From Kalmanozyma brasiliensis GHG001 (lineage: Eukaryota; Basidiomycota; Ustilaginomycetes; Ustilaginales): a DNA stretch of 64,000 nucleotides. The notes under the pieces are model-generated. The model had not been told where the DNA came from, ran no database searches, and saw only the letters and a program-made list of their open reading frames with translations. How positions within the stretch are numbered: the first letter of the stretch is position 1; every line of letters starts with the position of its first letter. Position numbers and translations under genes: made by a program. The stretch spans positions 374,259 through 438,258 of the forward strand of contig NW_015961992.1 of NCBI RefSeq assembly GCF_000497045.1. Reading direction: 5' to 3'. Positions 9,476 to 18,410 of this stretch are shown here, in pieces.

Positions 9476-10909
9476 ATGCCTGCTGCCGCCTCTGCCCGCA
9501 AGTCGACTCCCACGCGCAAATCGACTCCTCGACGCGCTCGTTCCTCCTCGGTAGCTTCCAACGCCTCCACCGCCGCGCCTGCTTCGCCCTCCGCCTCGCC
9601 GCGCAAGACCAAAAAGGAAAAGGAGGCCGCTGCTGCCGTCACCGCCGCCGCCAAGCAGATCAAAGATGTCAAGTCCGACGTCTCTCGTCCCAAGCTTCCT
9701 ACCAAGAAGAACCCTCGTCTGAAAGAGGTCGACGAGGCTGTCGTCAAGCTCCAAATCATTAAGCGCGAGGGCCACAACATCATCATCGGTCGCGTCAAGC
9801 TTCCCACCGTCAACGGCCAGGACCACGCCTTCTTGCTCAAGCGCTTCGACACCAATGCCATGGCTGCCTCGTCCATGTTCCGTCTCGCCTTCCCCTTTGC
9901 TGATGGCAGCGCCGAGGCCGCCGAGATGCAGTATCTCGATGCCAAGTACGACACCAACCGCGCCAACGGCGGCTACATCGTGGAGGAGGTCAAGGCTCCC
10001 GAGACGCCCAAGAAGCGCGGCCGCCCTCGCAAGAACCCCGAGACGCCCAAGAAGGACGCCTCGACCGACACCGAGTCCGTCAGTGGCGAGAAGCAGATTC
10101 GTGTCCTCCCCGAAGGCAGCACCGGTGTTCGTCTCCAGGGTACCTGGATCCCAGCCGAGGACGCCATCGAGGTCGCCGAAGCCTACGGCATCGCCAAGTA
10201 TGCAGATGCCCTCATCCACGCTACCGCCGAGCACAGCGAGGACGGCGGTGCTCCCGTCCTCACCTCTGCTCCCGTCGCTGAAGTCAAGACGCCCCGCAAG
10301 CGCCAGCGTGTTTCCGCCGCCGCCGCTGCTGCCTCGGACGCCGAATCTTCCCCCAAGATCGTCCAGAAGATCACCCGCCGTGAAAACGCCGACGGCACCA
10401 TCTCGCAAGTCAGCATCGAGTCCACCATGTCCAACGGCATCCCCGCCGCGCTGTCGCAGGCCGAGATCGAAGCACAGATCGCCGAGGCCAAAGCGCTCGC
10501 TGCTGGCATCCAGAAATCATCGGCTGGCAGCAAGAGCCCCTCGACGCGTGGCCAGAAGCGTCGCGCCGTCAACGACCGTCCTACCGCCGAGCTCGATCCT
10601 TTGGCTGACGACGAGGACTACGCCGAGAACGGCCGTGTGGTGCGTGCCTTCAAGCGAGGCACTCGTGTTGCTCGCAAGCGCCCCATCGCTACGACCGCGA
10701 GTGTTGTTGCTGCTGCTGGTGCTGTGGGTGCGGGTGCGCTCGCCTGGATCTCGGGCGGCAACCCTGACGTGGCCATCCAGACGCTCCAGACGAGCCTGCA
10801 GAGCGTCGGCCTGCAGAACTTCCAGAACCTCGGCCTGCAGAACCTGCAGAACTTGCAGCAGTTTGGCGGTCAGATTGGAAGCCAGCTCGCCGCGTATCTG
10901 CCGTGGTAA
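9476..10909 (+). CDS. Bqt4-like APSES/KilA-N-domain inner nuclear membrane protein
   Basis: 477 aa. After a Ser/Thr/Lys-rich N-terminus, residues about 84-250 resemble the APSES/KilA-N fold (KLQIIKREGHNIIIGRVKLP; VRLQGTWIPAEDAIEVAEAYGI). The middle has AT-hook-like KKRGRPRKN. The far C-terminus has one hydrophobic segment (about 405-428, TASVVAAAGAVGAGALAW), giving a tail-anchored layout. That order, an APSES-like domain followed by a single C-terminal membrane segment, is that of fission-yeast Bqt4, which tethers telomeres to the inner nuclear membrane. A soluble APSES transcription factor (Swi4/Mbp1/StuA type) is less likely because of the membrane segment and lack of ankyrin repeats. Repeated LQN units occur near the end (about 444-465). 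Confidence 0.7.
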   Translation: MPAAASARKSTPTRKSTPRRARSSSVASNASTAAPASPSASPRKTKKEKEAAAAVTAAAKQIKDVKSDVSRPKLPTKKNPRLKEVDEAVVKLQIIKREGHNIIIGRVKLPTVNGQDHAFLLKRFDTNAMAASSMFRLAFPFADGSAEAAEMQYLDAKYDTNRANGGYIVEEVKAPETPKKRGRPRKNPETPKKDASTDTESVSGEKQIRVLPEGSTGVRLQGTWIPAEDAIEVAEAYGIAKYADALIHATAEHSEDGGAPVLTSAPVAEVKTPRKRQRVSAAAAAASDAESSPKIVQKITRRENADGTISQVSIESTMSNGIPAALSQAEIEAQIAEAKALAAGIQKSSAGSKSPSTRGQKRRAVNDRPTAELDPLADDEDYAENGRVVRAFKRGTRVARKRPIATTASVVAAAGAVGAGALAWISGGNPDVAIQTLQTSLQSVGLQNFQNLGLQNLQNLQQFGGQIGSQLAAYLPW

Positions 10910-11494
10910 GCTCCCACAGCACAAAGCCTTCTGCTGCGCCTCTCGCACCTCCCCATCTCGATGGTCACCTCTGCTCCCCATGGCTACGAGACGATACCTT
11001 GCGCTCGGCTCGACGCTTTGCACCGCTCGCTCAACCGAACCCAACAGCTTTCAAATGTAGATTCTCCGATCCTTCTTTGATCTTGCCCCCCCCCCATCTT
11101 GTACTTTTGCTCTTCCTCTTCGGATCTCGCCCCTTCTTCGCAGCGACCACTGCTTCTTCCGTCAAGACGGAGCATCGCTGCTGCCGTCATCTTTTCTCTC
11201 CAGGTCTCAAAACAACTTGTGCTTCTAGGTTCTAGTGCTCTCAGTAACCGAAATATGAAATCCACAGCGAACCGTGTGAAATTGGTCTCAAGAAGGGGTG
11301 ATGTGTCCGGGCAGCGAGACACGTCGATGGCGGTGCGACAGGAGGGTGTGAAGGGTTTTGCATTGCGATTTCCTAACTAGAGCAGGCGTCTCTAGCTGTG
11401 ATTTTCTCAACGCAATCGATGCTTAAGCTGTTTGGACCGACGTGATAAGACCAAAGGATCAGCGGACTGTTCTCGAAACTACCTATGAAGACAT
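10910..11494. other. 3' intergenic region between convergent genes, with a C10 tract
   Basis: The 3' flanks of the Bqt4-like gene (rightward) and the FKBP12 gene (leftward). A run of ten C lies at 11086-11095 in a pyrimidine-rich stretch. No coding content is seen. Confidence 0.5.
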
Positions 11495-11994
11495 CTACTT
11501 ACCGCTCTTGCCGTTGATAGCGAGGAGCTCGACGTCGAAGATGAGGTCTGCGTTGGGGGGAATGACGCCGCCGGCGCCACGAGCGCCGTAGCCCTCGTTG
11601 GCGGGGATGTGGAGCTTGGCCCTCTCGCCGAGGCTCAGCTGGGGAACGCCCTCGTCCCAACCCTGAATGACGCGGCCGACGCCGATGGCGGTCTCGAAAG
11701 GTCCACGACCGGGCTTGCGCGAGGAATCGAACTCCTTACCGTTGGCAGCCAGCGTACCGATGTACTACCACAACACACAAAAGAACTCCCAAGTCAGTCT
11801 TCATTGCCTGAGATTAGCGGAAAAGGGGGGAGAAAGAGACAACCTACCTGCATCGTCACCGTGTCCCCCTTCTTAGGGAAGTTCTTGCCATCTCCAGGCG
11901 TGATCTTCTCGATTTGAACCATGTTGACGACAGAGGTGTGGATGTAACGTTTGGTGGTGCGAAGAACAGGTTGGATCGTGCGCAAAAATGACAT
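11495..11994 (-). CDS. FPR1: FKBP12-type peptidyl-prolyl cis-trans isomerase, two exons, possible mitochondrial leader
   Basis: Exon 1 is 11994-11848 and exon 2 is 11764-11495. The 83-nt intron has a GTAGGT donor and TAG acceptor. The spliced core (VTMQYIGTL, KEFDSSRKPGRGPF, VIQGWDEGVPQLSLGERAKL, GYGARG, LIFDVELL) is FKBP12, the cytosolic prolyl isomerase that binds rapamycin/FK506. The usual family start is the internal ATG at 11922 (MVQIEKITPG), giving 114 aa. An in-frame upstream ATG at 11994 adds 24 residues that look like a mitochondrial presequence (MSFLRTIQPVLRTTKRYIHTS), giving 138 aa. Both products could be made. A perfect GTAAGT overlaps the last codons (11502-11497), so a further terminal intron is possible. 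Confidence 0.9.
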
Positions 11995-12394
11995 GTTGTG
12001 GTGGAATTACGGAGGCAAAATGCAAAAGTGCGAACGGACCAGCTCTGGTCAGCGAATTGAAGGGAGAAGCGCGAAGAAGGGCCGTGGGCTCTGGCGCGAC
12101 CCCCAGCTAGGCCGCACGTCATCCACGCTGCTCACACTCCCCGATGAGCCAACCATATCGGGTGATCATCCCTTCGCCCGCTGGCTCGACTCCAGCTCAT
12201 AGCCTTCCCGAGACGAGCCGAACGATGTCCAATCGCTTCTGGCCGCCTCACACACATTCTGAGTCGAGATGCTGTCCTCGGGCCGAATGGAAGATATCAG
12301 GCTCGATTGGATATGAAGTCGTGATGCTTAAGCGGTGGTGATCTGAAACGATAGTGTCGAAACGCTTACTCTTTTGCGCTGTCTCGCCGGCCAC
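11995..12394. other. Intergenic region upstream of FKBP12 and downstream of the JmjC gene
   Basis: 400 bp containing the FKBP12 promoter and the 3' end of the JmjC gene, both on the minus strand. No further feature is seen. Confidence 0.5.
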
Positions 12395-15049
12395 CTACGC
12401 GCGCTGCAGGACCTTCTTCGTCACTCTTGCTATCCCCTCTCCTTTAATTGTCGCCTGCTCCTTCGCCCACACATTCGGCCCGCCACCATCCATCTCCCGA
12501 TACGTACACCATGCGTACCACAGCGTCGTCCTCAGCGACAAAACATCCTCCTTCCAGCCCTTCTTATGATCCTTCACCAGCTCCCTGAACTCCGCAGTCA
12601 GCTTGAAGCACCTCCCGACATTCTGTGGCGAAACAAAGTCCACTGCGACCTTGACGCAGTCCGTCAAGTTGCACACCTGGTGAGCGCAGCCAGCGGGGAT
12701 GAACACCGCCTCGCCTGGCTTCTGGTAGATGCGCCAGCTCTTGACGCCGTACTTGCGCCAAAGCTTGACGCGTTGGGGAGCGGAGATGAAGAAACGCTGA
12801 ATGTGGATGGGATCGTCTTGGAACTTCAGCTTGGCGTGCTCCTCGCGGAGGAAGGCGCGGAGAGCGTCGGCGTCAGAGGCGCGGAAGATGTCCCATGCCG
12901 CAACGCCGGGTCGGTGCTCTTCGGGTATATCATCGCCGACAGGCGGGGCAGCGTAGAGCATAATGTTGACCGCGTCGGCGATATCCATGTGCAGTCGGGT
13001 GGTGCCTTGCCCTCTTGGACCCTCGGAGGCGGGCCAGGCGTTGTACATCTTCGGTCCCAGGTCAGGCTGAATGACGCCAATTGGGTAGCAGCTGCCTAGG
13101 TTGAGGACGCCTTCTCGCGTGGTGTACTCAGGAGCGGGGACCGCGAGGTTAAAATCTTCGTAGAGCTCCGGAAACTCGTGCTTGAACTCGGCGGAGGGAG
13201 GCCAATCCTTGAGCTTCCATGATCCTTGCCCGAGAACCTGCTCCTTCTGTTCCAGATCCTGGCCAAAGGTAGAAAAGAAGTCGCCGACAGACACCTCCTT
13301 GATCTCAGGCAGGTCCGTGTCAGAACGGAGGATGTGGCAGGACTCTTCGCCGTAGCGCGAAGCGAGGGAGTCCGGATCCCAAGTATGCTTCATAGGTCCC
13401 GTGACGTCGCGAACGAGCAGCGGTTCGCCGTGAGCCCACTCTTTGCAGAAGCGCTCCGTGTTGAAGTTAGACGCGTCAAAGGTGCGAAGAGTGTGGCTGC
13501 CGATAGCGTGGTCTGCAGTGAGACCGGCACGGTTCGTAGGGACTTCCTTCCAGAAGATAGCGGCGGCGTCCTCTGCCTCGGAGCCGTTGCTTGCATCGAC
13601 AGTAGTGAGACTTCCAGAGGGGAGTGATGGTTCATCATCGCTGCGGACCTTGGCCTTGTTGGCCGTCATCATGGCTCGCATCGCGACCGTCTCTTGCTCG
13701 AGCAGCGAAATATCGAACCTGGTCAAAGGGATGAGATCATCAACCTTGTGCCCACGTACTCGGTCGCACTGCGTGATGCGCTTCAGGATGGTCAGGTCGG
13801 ACTCGTCATGCTGCTCAATGGCATGTTTGCAGTCAAGACAGTATTCCCTTCCGCACCTCTCGCAGAACCAGCTTGCAGAAAAGATGCTGGTGGAACAGAA
13901 CTCGCACATCTGTCGGCACGTCGTCTCCCTAGGTCGGCGCAAGGTGTTGTCCTGTTTTGCGTGTTCCAGCTCCGCTTCTAGGACGGGCAGGAGGGCTCGT
14001 GCCACATCCGCGTGAGCTCCAAGCAAAGCATCGGAAGCGAGAGGTCTGCTCGAGGGAAGGTGCATGACCTCGTCTGGGTCAGGTGAAGATATGAGAGCTG
14101 GCTCGACAGCGTCCGCCGCCTCTCCTGCATAGATGTCGTTCGTGGCCGGGTCGACGAGGAATGCGCGGAAGCCGATGAAGCGGCAAGTATCGCCAATCTT
14201 CTTCGCGATGCACTGGACGCATCTTCGCCAATGCCTGTATCTTTTGACTTGGCAAGTCTCGAATTGAAGCTCCCAGAGTTGGCCCTGCTCGTCCTGAAGG
14301 CGTCGACGTTCCTTCGGAGTTTGCGTGGAGGCCGCACTCTTGAACGAAGCCTTTGATTTGCCTTTGGCGGAAGGTGCACGGTAAAGGTCTCCATTCTCGT
14401 CGTCATGATCTGCCTTGACGCGAGAGGATGCTGGTGATCGAGGTGATGTCGCTGATCGTGACTTCTTCTGTGCAGGAGCTGCCAGCTCGGCAAACACTGA
14501 ATCCGAGTAGGCGCGCTGGATGCTGTTCTGAGCGGCTTGTGCTGCGCTTCGTTTCGAGGTCGCTCGTAGCGGCGAAGACGATGCCTCCGCAGGAGTTTTG
14601 ATGGCTGCGTCGTCTTCGGACCGCGCGGGCGTAGATGTTGGTGCCGTCTTTGGCTGACGTGGCTGATGATTGTCGGACTGGGCTACATGGGTGGACGAAG
14701 GGGCGGTAGTTGAGGACTGCGTCGCCACATTGACTTCGTCTTCGCTGTCGCTCAGATCGGACAGCGTTGAGTCGAGGTCTTGACTTGGTTCTGGGTCAGG
14801 TACCGCTGCGCGAGGACGAGACTTGTATGTTTTGAAGACGGGCTTGCGAGACTGCGTCTGAGTGGTGCTAGATGCGGCGGAAGAGACCGAGGCGCGACCC
14901 GGGGACGGAGTAGATGACGATGCTGACGGGGCGGATGACGAGGGAGAGTCTACGCGACTGCCGGCCTTCTTCTGTGTTGGGTTCCGCCGCAGCCTGTCTT
15001 CCGCCGCCTTGGCGGCGTTGCGCTGCGGAACGTACGCCAGCGTTGACAT
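12395..15049 (-). CDS. KDM3-type JmjC histone demethylase (probable H3K9 demethylase)
   Basis: 884 aa. The N-terminal 240 residues are disordered (Ser/Thr/Pro/Ala). A Cys-containing segment (WRRCVQCIAKKIGDTCRF) is followed at about 375-408 by CEFC, CERCGREYCLDC, the zinc finger found just before the JmjC domain in KDM3/JMJD1 proteins. The JmjC domain (about 560-830) keeps the Fe(II) ligands: HMD (about 686-688) and a distal His in AGCAHQV (about 789), plus KPGEAVFIP. It is therefore predicted active: 2-oxoglutarate/Fe(II)-dependent removal of methyl groups, in KDM3 relatives from H3K9me1/2. Substrate is inferred from family only. It is divergent from the steroid-reductase gene across 835 bp. 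Confidence 0.85.
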   Translation of the reverse strand: MSTLAYVPQRNAAKAAEDRLRRNPTQKKAGSRVDSPSSSAPSASSSTPSPGRASVSSAASSTTQTQSRKPVFKTYKSRPRAAVPDPEPSQDLDSTLSDLSDSEDEVNVATQSSTTAPSSTHVAQSDNHQPRQPKTAPTSTPARSEDDAAIKTPAEASSSPLRATSKRSAAQAAQNSIQRAYSDSVFAELAAPAQKKSRSATSPRSPASSRVKADHDDENGDLYRAPSAKGKSKASFKSAASTQTPKERRRLQDEQGQLWELQFETCQVKRYRHWRRCVQCIAKKIGDTCRFIGFRAFLVDPATNDIYAGEAADAVEPALISSPDPDEVMHLPSSRPLASDALLGAHADVARALLPVLEAELEHAKQDNTLRRPRETTCRQMCEFCSTSIFSASWFCERCGREYCLDCKHAIEQHDESDLTILKRITQCDRVRGHKVDDLIPLTRFDISLLEQETVAMRAMMTANKAKVRSDDEPSLPSGSLTTVDASNGSEAEDAAAIFWKEVPTNRAGLTADHAIGSHTLRTFDASNFNTERFCKEWAHGEPLLVRDVTGPMKHTWDPDSLASRYGEESCHILRSDTDLPEIKEVSVGDFFSTFGQDLEQKEQVLGQGSWKLKDWPPSAEFKHEFPELYEDFNLAVPAPEYTTREGVLNLGSCYPIGVIQPDLGPKMYNAWPASEGPRGQGTTRLHMDIADAVNIMLYAAPPVGDDIPEEHRPGVAAWDIFRASDADALRAFLREEHAKLKFQDDPIHIQRFFISAPQRVKLWRKYGVKSWRIYQKPGEAVFIPAGCAHQVCNLTDCVKVAVDFVSPQNVGRCFKLTAEFRELVKDHKKGWKEDVLSLRTTLWYAWCTYREMDGGGPNVWAKEQATIKGEGIARVTKKVLQRA

Positions 15050-15884
15050 TAAGCGGATGTTACCGTAGCGTCTCGGGTTGCGGTGTCAAAGATGGCTGAT
15101 GAAGGAAGGCGGATCAGCGCTATGGGAGAGCGATCCTTTGTTCAAGGCTGGATGTCAAGAGTCACGATGATCCGAAGAGCAGACATTGGCTGTGGTGGTG
15201 GAAAGGAAAGAATGAGAGTTGGGCTGGATGCGACGCGATGATGGATCAGAGCTGAGTTGCGGAGCGTGAACGAGTGACCATGCGGGTCGATGCGATGAAG
15301 AGAGTGTGGGCACTTGAGAACAGTGATGCGTTTGCAGATGCAGATACGAGAGTTGAGTTGGTGGTCGGGAAGCAAGAAGAGACCAAGGGCCGAGATCCAA
15401 GTCGGCTGCTGCGCATTGAGAAAAGCCGCGCTGAGACCAGGAGAAGCGCATTTCAGGGTCCAATTTCGCGTGGGGCAACGCTGTCTCTCGTCTCGGCTCT
15501 GGACGGCTCCGTGGCACACTGTGACTGCACGCAGACGTGCTACGAACCCGACTCGACATCGCTTCCCACGCTTCATTTGTGGGTTCATCGGCTCTCGCGG
15601 CTGTAATGGAGCAGACCCGACAGTGTGCTGTCGGCGAACGAGCCGAGTCGCTGTGGACAATAAGGAGCGAAAGTCGGCTGAGTCAAGCGACATCGCCCGC
15701 TCAAGCGCCCTCAAGCTTGAGGGATGACGGTCGAATCCGAAAGCGAAAAATGCAGTCACTAAAATCAGTAGGACCCTTGCTGAGCCTGACAGCCCGGCGA
15801 TCTCGCAGTTCGTCAGCTCGCATAAACGCGGTGACCGTGCTTGAGGCTTGTGACTAAAGTGGAGTTCCCTTTGCTTCGCCATGG
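15050..15884. other. Divergent promoter region between the JmjC and steroid-reductase-family genes
   Basis: 835 bp. Open frames here lack recognisable content and overlap on both strands. It contains the start of a five-codon upstream frame at 15881. Confidence 0.5.
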
Positions 15885-15898
15885 ATGGATCAAGTTAG
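15881..15898 (+). promoter_or_regulatory. Overlapping five-codon upstream ORF at the main start
   Basis: An ATG in strong context (gcc ATG g) opens a frame of five codons ending in TAG at 15898. It lies 4 bases before and out of frame with the ATG at 15885. If included in the mRNA it would intercept scanning ribosomes, which argues for initiation at the downstream ATG (15966) or a transcript start after 15881. Confidence 0.5.
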
Positions 15899-17123
15899 CA
15901 TCGGACAAGCTTTCCTTCAAGCCACCACCATCACCGGCGCTGCTCGATCTCTTAGTTCGTCCATCATGGCACTCCTGACGTGGATCAAAGACGTCCTCGG
16001 CGTCGGCGCATTCCCGCGCCCACCCTACTCGCCAGCCCAAATCTACTCCATCGTACTAACGAGCTTCAAAGCATGGCCGTTCCTCATCCCCATCCTCTCG
16101 CTCATCAACGCCCCACACGGCAAGTTCTCCTACGAAAGCCTGCTCAATGTCAACGGCAACCTCGGGTGGTTCATCATGGAAATCCCCTCGCCCATCTTTG
16201 TTCTCCTCGGTGCACTCTCCAAGCCTCTCTCCACATCCGTCGTCAAGGGCACCACCGGCTTCCTTCCACCTCTGTCCGCGCTGTTCTCCCCAACTCTGAA
16301 GCAATTCGTCTCGCTACCGTCGCCGAACCAGGTGTTGGTGGTGATGTTCCTGATCCACTACACCCACCGAGCAGTGCTGCAGCCGTTGCGATCACCCAAG
16401 CGATCCCCGATCCACCTGTCGGTGCCGTTGTCGGCGATCCTGTTCAACCTGATCAACGGCTTTGTAATGGGAAGCTGGCTGGGCGGGAGGACACCCTGGT
16501 CGGCTCTGCCCCAACCTGCCGTCGCCTCCGCTGCCCTAGCCACTATAAGTGCCAAGACCGGCACCACTGCTTCGTCAGCCGCAGCATCGGAGCTCGCCCG
16601 CAAGCTCGTCTCCACGGGGGCTGCTGATGCATTCGGCATCGGCGCTCCCGGTCTCATCTCTCCCACCGTGTGGAAATCCCCATTGTGGTACCTCGGCCTA
16701 GCAGGGTGGGCAATCGGTTTCGCAGGCAACGTCCTCCACGACGAAATCCTCATGGACCTCCGACGACCCAACAAATCGCAGAAACCAGCCGACACGGCCG
16801 ACGTGGGTAAAGGCAGCACCGCACGCAAATACTCCATCCCCCGAGGCGCCCTCTTCGAGTACATCAGCTTCCCCAACTACCTCTGCGAATGGTTCGAGTG
16901 GTTTGCCTTCGCATGGGCCGCTTTGTACTCTTTGCCCATCTTCACACATTTGACGGCAAAAGATGTGGTGGCTACCGCGCTGAGTACGCCACCGTTCCTG
17001 TTCCCCTTCGTGCTCGTATGCCTGATGGCGCCTAGAGCGGCCAACGGTCATCAGTGGTACAAGAAGACATTCGGTGACAAGTTCCCGCGTCAACGAAAGG
17101 CACTCATTCCTTACATCTTCTAG
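15885..17123 (+). CDS. Steroid 5-alpha-reductase (DET2/SRD5A) family membrane enzyme
   Basis: 412 aa from 15885, or 385 aa from the in-frame ATG at 15966 (MALLTWIKDVLG), which may be the true start. The C-terminal third carries the family signature: SIPRGALFEYISFPNYLCEW, FEWFAFAW, and the terminal APRAANGHQWYKKTFGD..PRQRKALIPYIF ending exactly at the protein end, as in SRD5A1/2. Several hydrophobic segments indicate a polytopic ER protein. Relatives reduce the C4-C5 double bond of 3-oxo-steroids, or the related enoyl bond in lipid or polyprenol synthesis, using NADPH; the fungal substrate is not evident from sequence. An Ala/Ser/Thr-rich loop (about 210-240) is unusual. It is tail-to-tail with the next gene, 124 bp apart. 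Confidence 0.88.
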   Translation: MDQVSIGQAFLQATTITGAARSLSSSIMALLTWIKDVLGVGAFPRPPYSPAQIYSIVLTSFKAWPFLIPILSLINAPHGKFSYESLLNVNGNLGWFIMEIPSPIFVLLGALSKPLSTSVVKGTTGFLPPLSALFSPTLKQFVSLPSPNQVLVVMFLIHYTHRAVLQPLRSPKRSPIHLSVPLSAILFNLINGFVMGSWLGGRTPWSALPQPAVASAALATISAKTGTTASSAAASELARKLVSTGAADAFGIGAPGLISPTVWKSPLWYLGLAGWAIGFAGNVLHDEILMDLRRPNKSQKPADTADVGKGSTARKYSIPRGALFEYISFPNYLCEWFEWFAFAWAALYSLPIFTHLTAKDVVATALSTPPFLFPFVLVCLMAPRAANGHQWYKKTFGDKFPRQRKALIPYIF

Positions 17124-17247
17124 CCTATTCATCGGAATCGTACCATGCTAGAATGATGCTTTGAGGGGGATGTGTGTGCGGTCGGTACATGCTCCGATGA
17201 TGGGGGATGAAAGTGGTATACGAGTGTGGGAGATCCGATGATTCCTT

Positions 17248-18410
17248 TCAATGCTTGCGAACGCTGCTGGCGAAGCTGGGGCCTCGATCGGCCAGAGTCG
17301 TTTTAGCCGGGCTACTGGAGGCTGCTCGTTCTGGATCCGACTCCATCCTCACCCGCTTGTGTGGGCTCGACGTCGCTGTTCCGCTTTCGGACGCCTTGGG
17401 AGCATCAGCAACGACCTCGTCTGCGCTCCTCTTCTTGCTCGGGCTGATGGACGATCTCCCTGCACCGGCAGACGTGGCAGTCGAGCTGCCCACGCGACTC
17501 CAAAAGTCCGCATAGCTCGTCGCGCCACCTGCCGTCGCTTTGTTGTTTGGCGAGCGCTTCTGCGCCTCCCCAGCCTTGCTGGCCGAAGAGTTGGTGCTGG
17601 TGTTGGGCGGCGAGATGGGTGTGGACGATGCAGATCGACCGCGCTTGCTCGTCAGATACGAAGTAGCACCGGGAATACTTCCGGCAGATGCGGGGGGAGT
17701 GGCGAGGCCATAGCCGCCAAAGACGTCACCGCCTTCTGCATCGGTCTTCTTGACAGCTGCATCTTTGAAAAGGCGCGATCCGAGGGCGAGCTGAGCTTGG
17801 GCGGCTGCGACACTGGGCGTCACGGGTGCTTTGTTGTTAGGTGATGTCGAGGCGCTCTTCCTTGCTCCAGTGGCGGTGGCAGTACTGGTTCCGGACTGGT
17901 TCTGTCTGTAGTAGAGGTTTTCGACCTCGGGAAGCGATTGTTTGGACTGCGGTGCGATCACAAGAAGGATGGCATCAGATATATAGGTTAGCTTCAGATC
18001 TTCAACGGTGCCCAACCGCCTTCGTGGCATCGTACTTACCCAGCCGTGCTCGACCTTGAAGTTGGCGTACTGCAGCCTGGTCATCAAGTGTTTGGATAGC
18101 TAGAGGGCAAGAACAAAGAAACAACGAGATGGGTGAGCCGGTCGGACCACGTTGACGGCGCTAGCTAGGTGCGACGGGCTGAGATACTTACTGCGACGAG
18201 CCGTGTTCGCTGCGCTTGAGCCTGCTTGCGTGCTTTGCTGGGAGTGATGGGCACATTCGACGATGCTGACGACTGCAATGGTGCTAGCAGGTACGACTGC
18301 GACGAGCCGGCAGCAGTACTGACTGGAGCAGACGCTTGCGATGCCATGATGCTGATGTTGCTGGGTGGTATCGATGCTGATGCTGTTGCGTAGGTCTGGA
18401 CGAGGCTCAT
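17248..18410 (-). CDS. Candidate Whi5/Nrm1-like G1/S transcriptional repressor, three exons
   Basis: Exons 18410-18192, 18099-18040 and 17946-17248 join in frame to 325 aa, with GTAAGT donors at both introns. The spliced centre reads LVALSKHLMTRLQYANFKVEHGW, then SKQSLPEVENLYYRQ. This resembles the short GTB motif (RLxxAxxKVxxxW/Q) by which fungal Whi5/Nrm1 proteins bind G1/S transcription factors. The remainder is disordered and carries many Ser/Thr-Pro sites (STSP, VTPS, ATPP, STPISPP, KRSP, SISPSKKR, TSSPHKR), as expected of a CDK-inactivated repressor, plus basic clusters that could be nuclear signals. The family call rests on one motif and is tentative. Intron 2 (93 nt) is a multiple of three without stops, so retention would add 31 residues. 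Confidence 0.55.

Noticed and set aside
9855..11060. 401-codon plus-strand frame overlapping the Bqt4-like gene
   Set aside because: Alternative frame of the same strand, Ser/Pro/Arg-rich; the Bqt4 frame has APSES features and a membrane segment.
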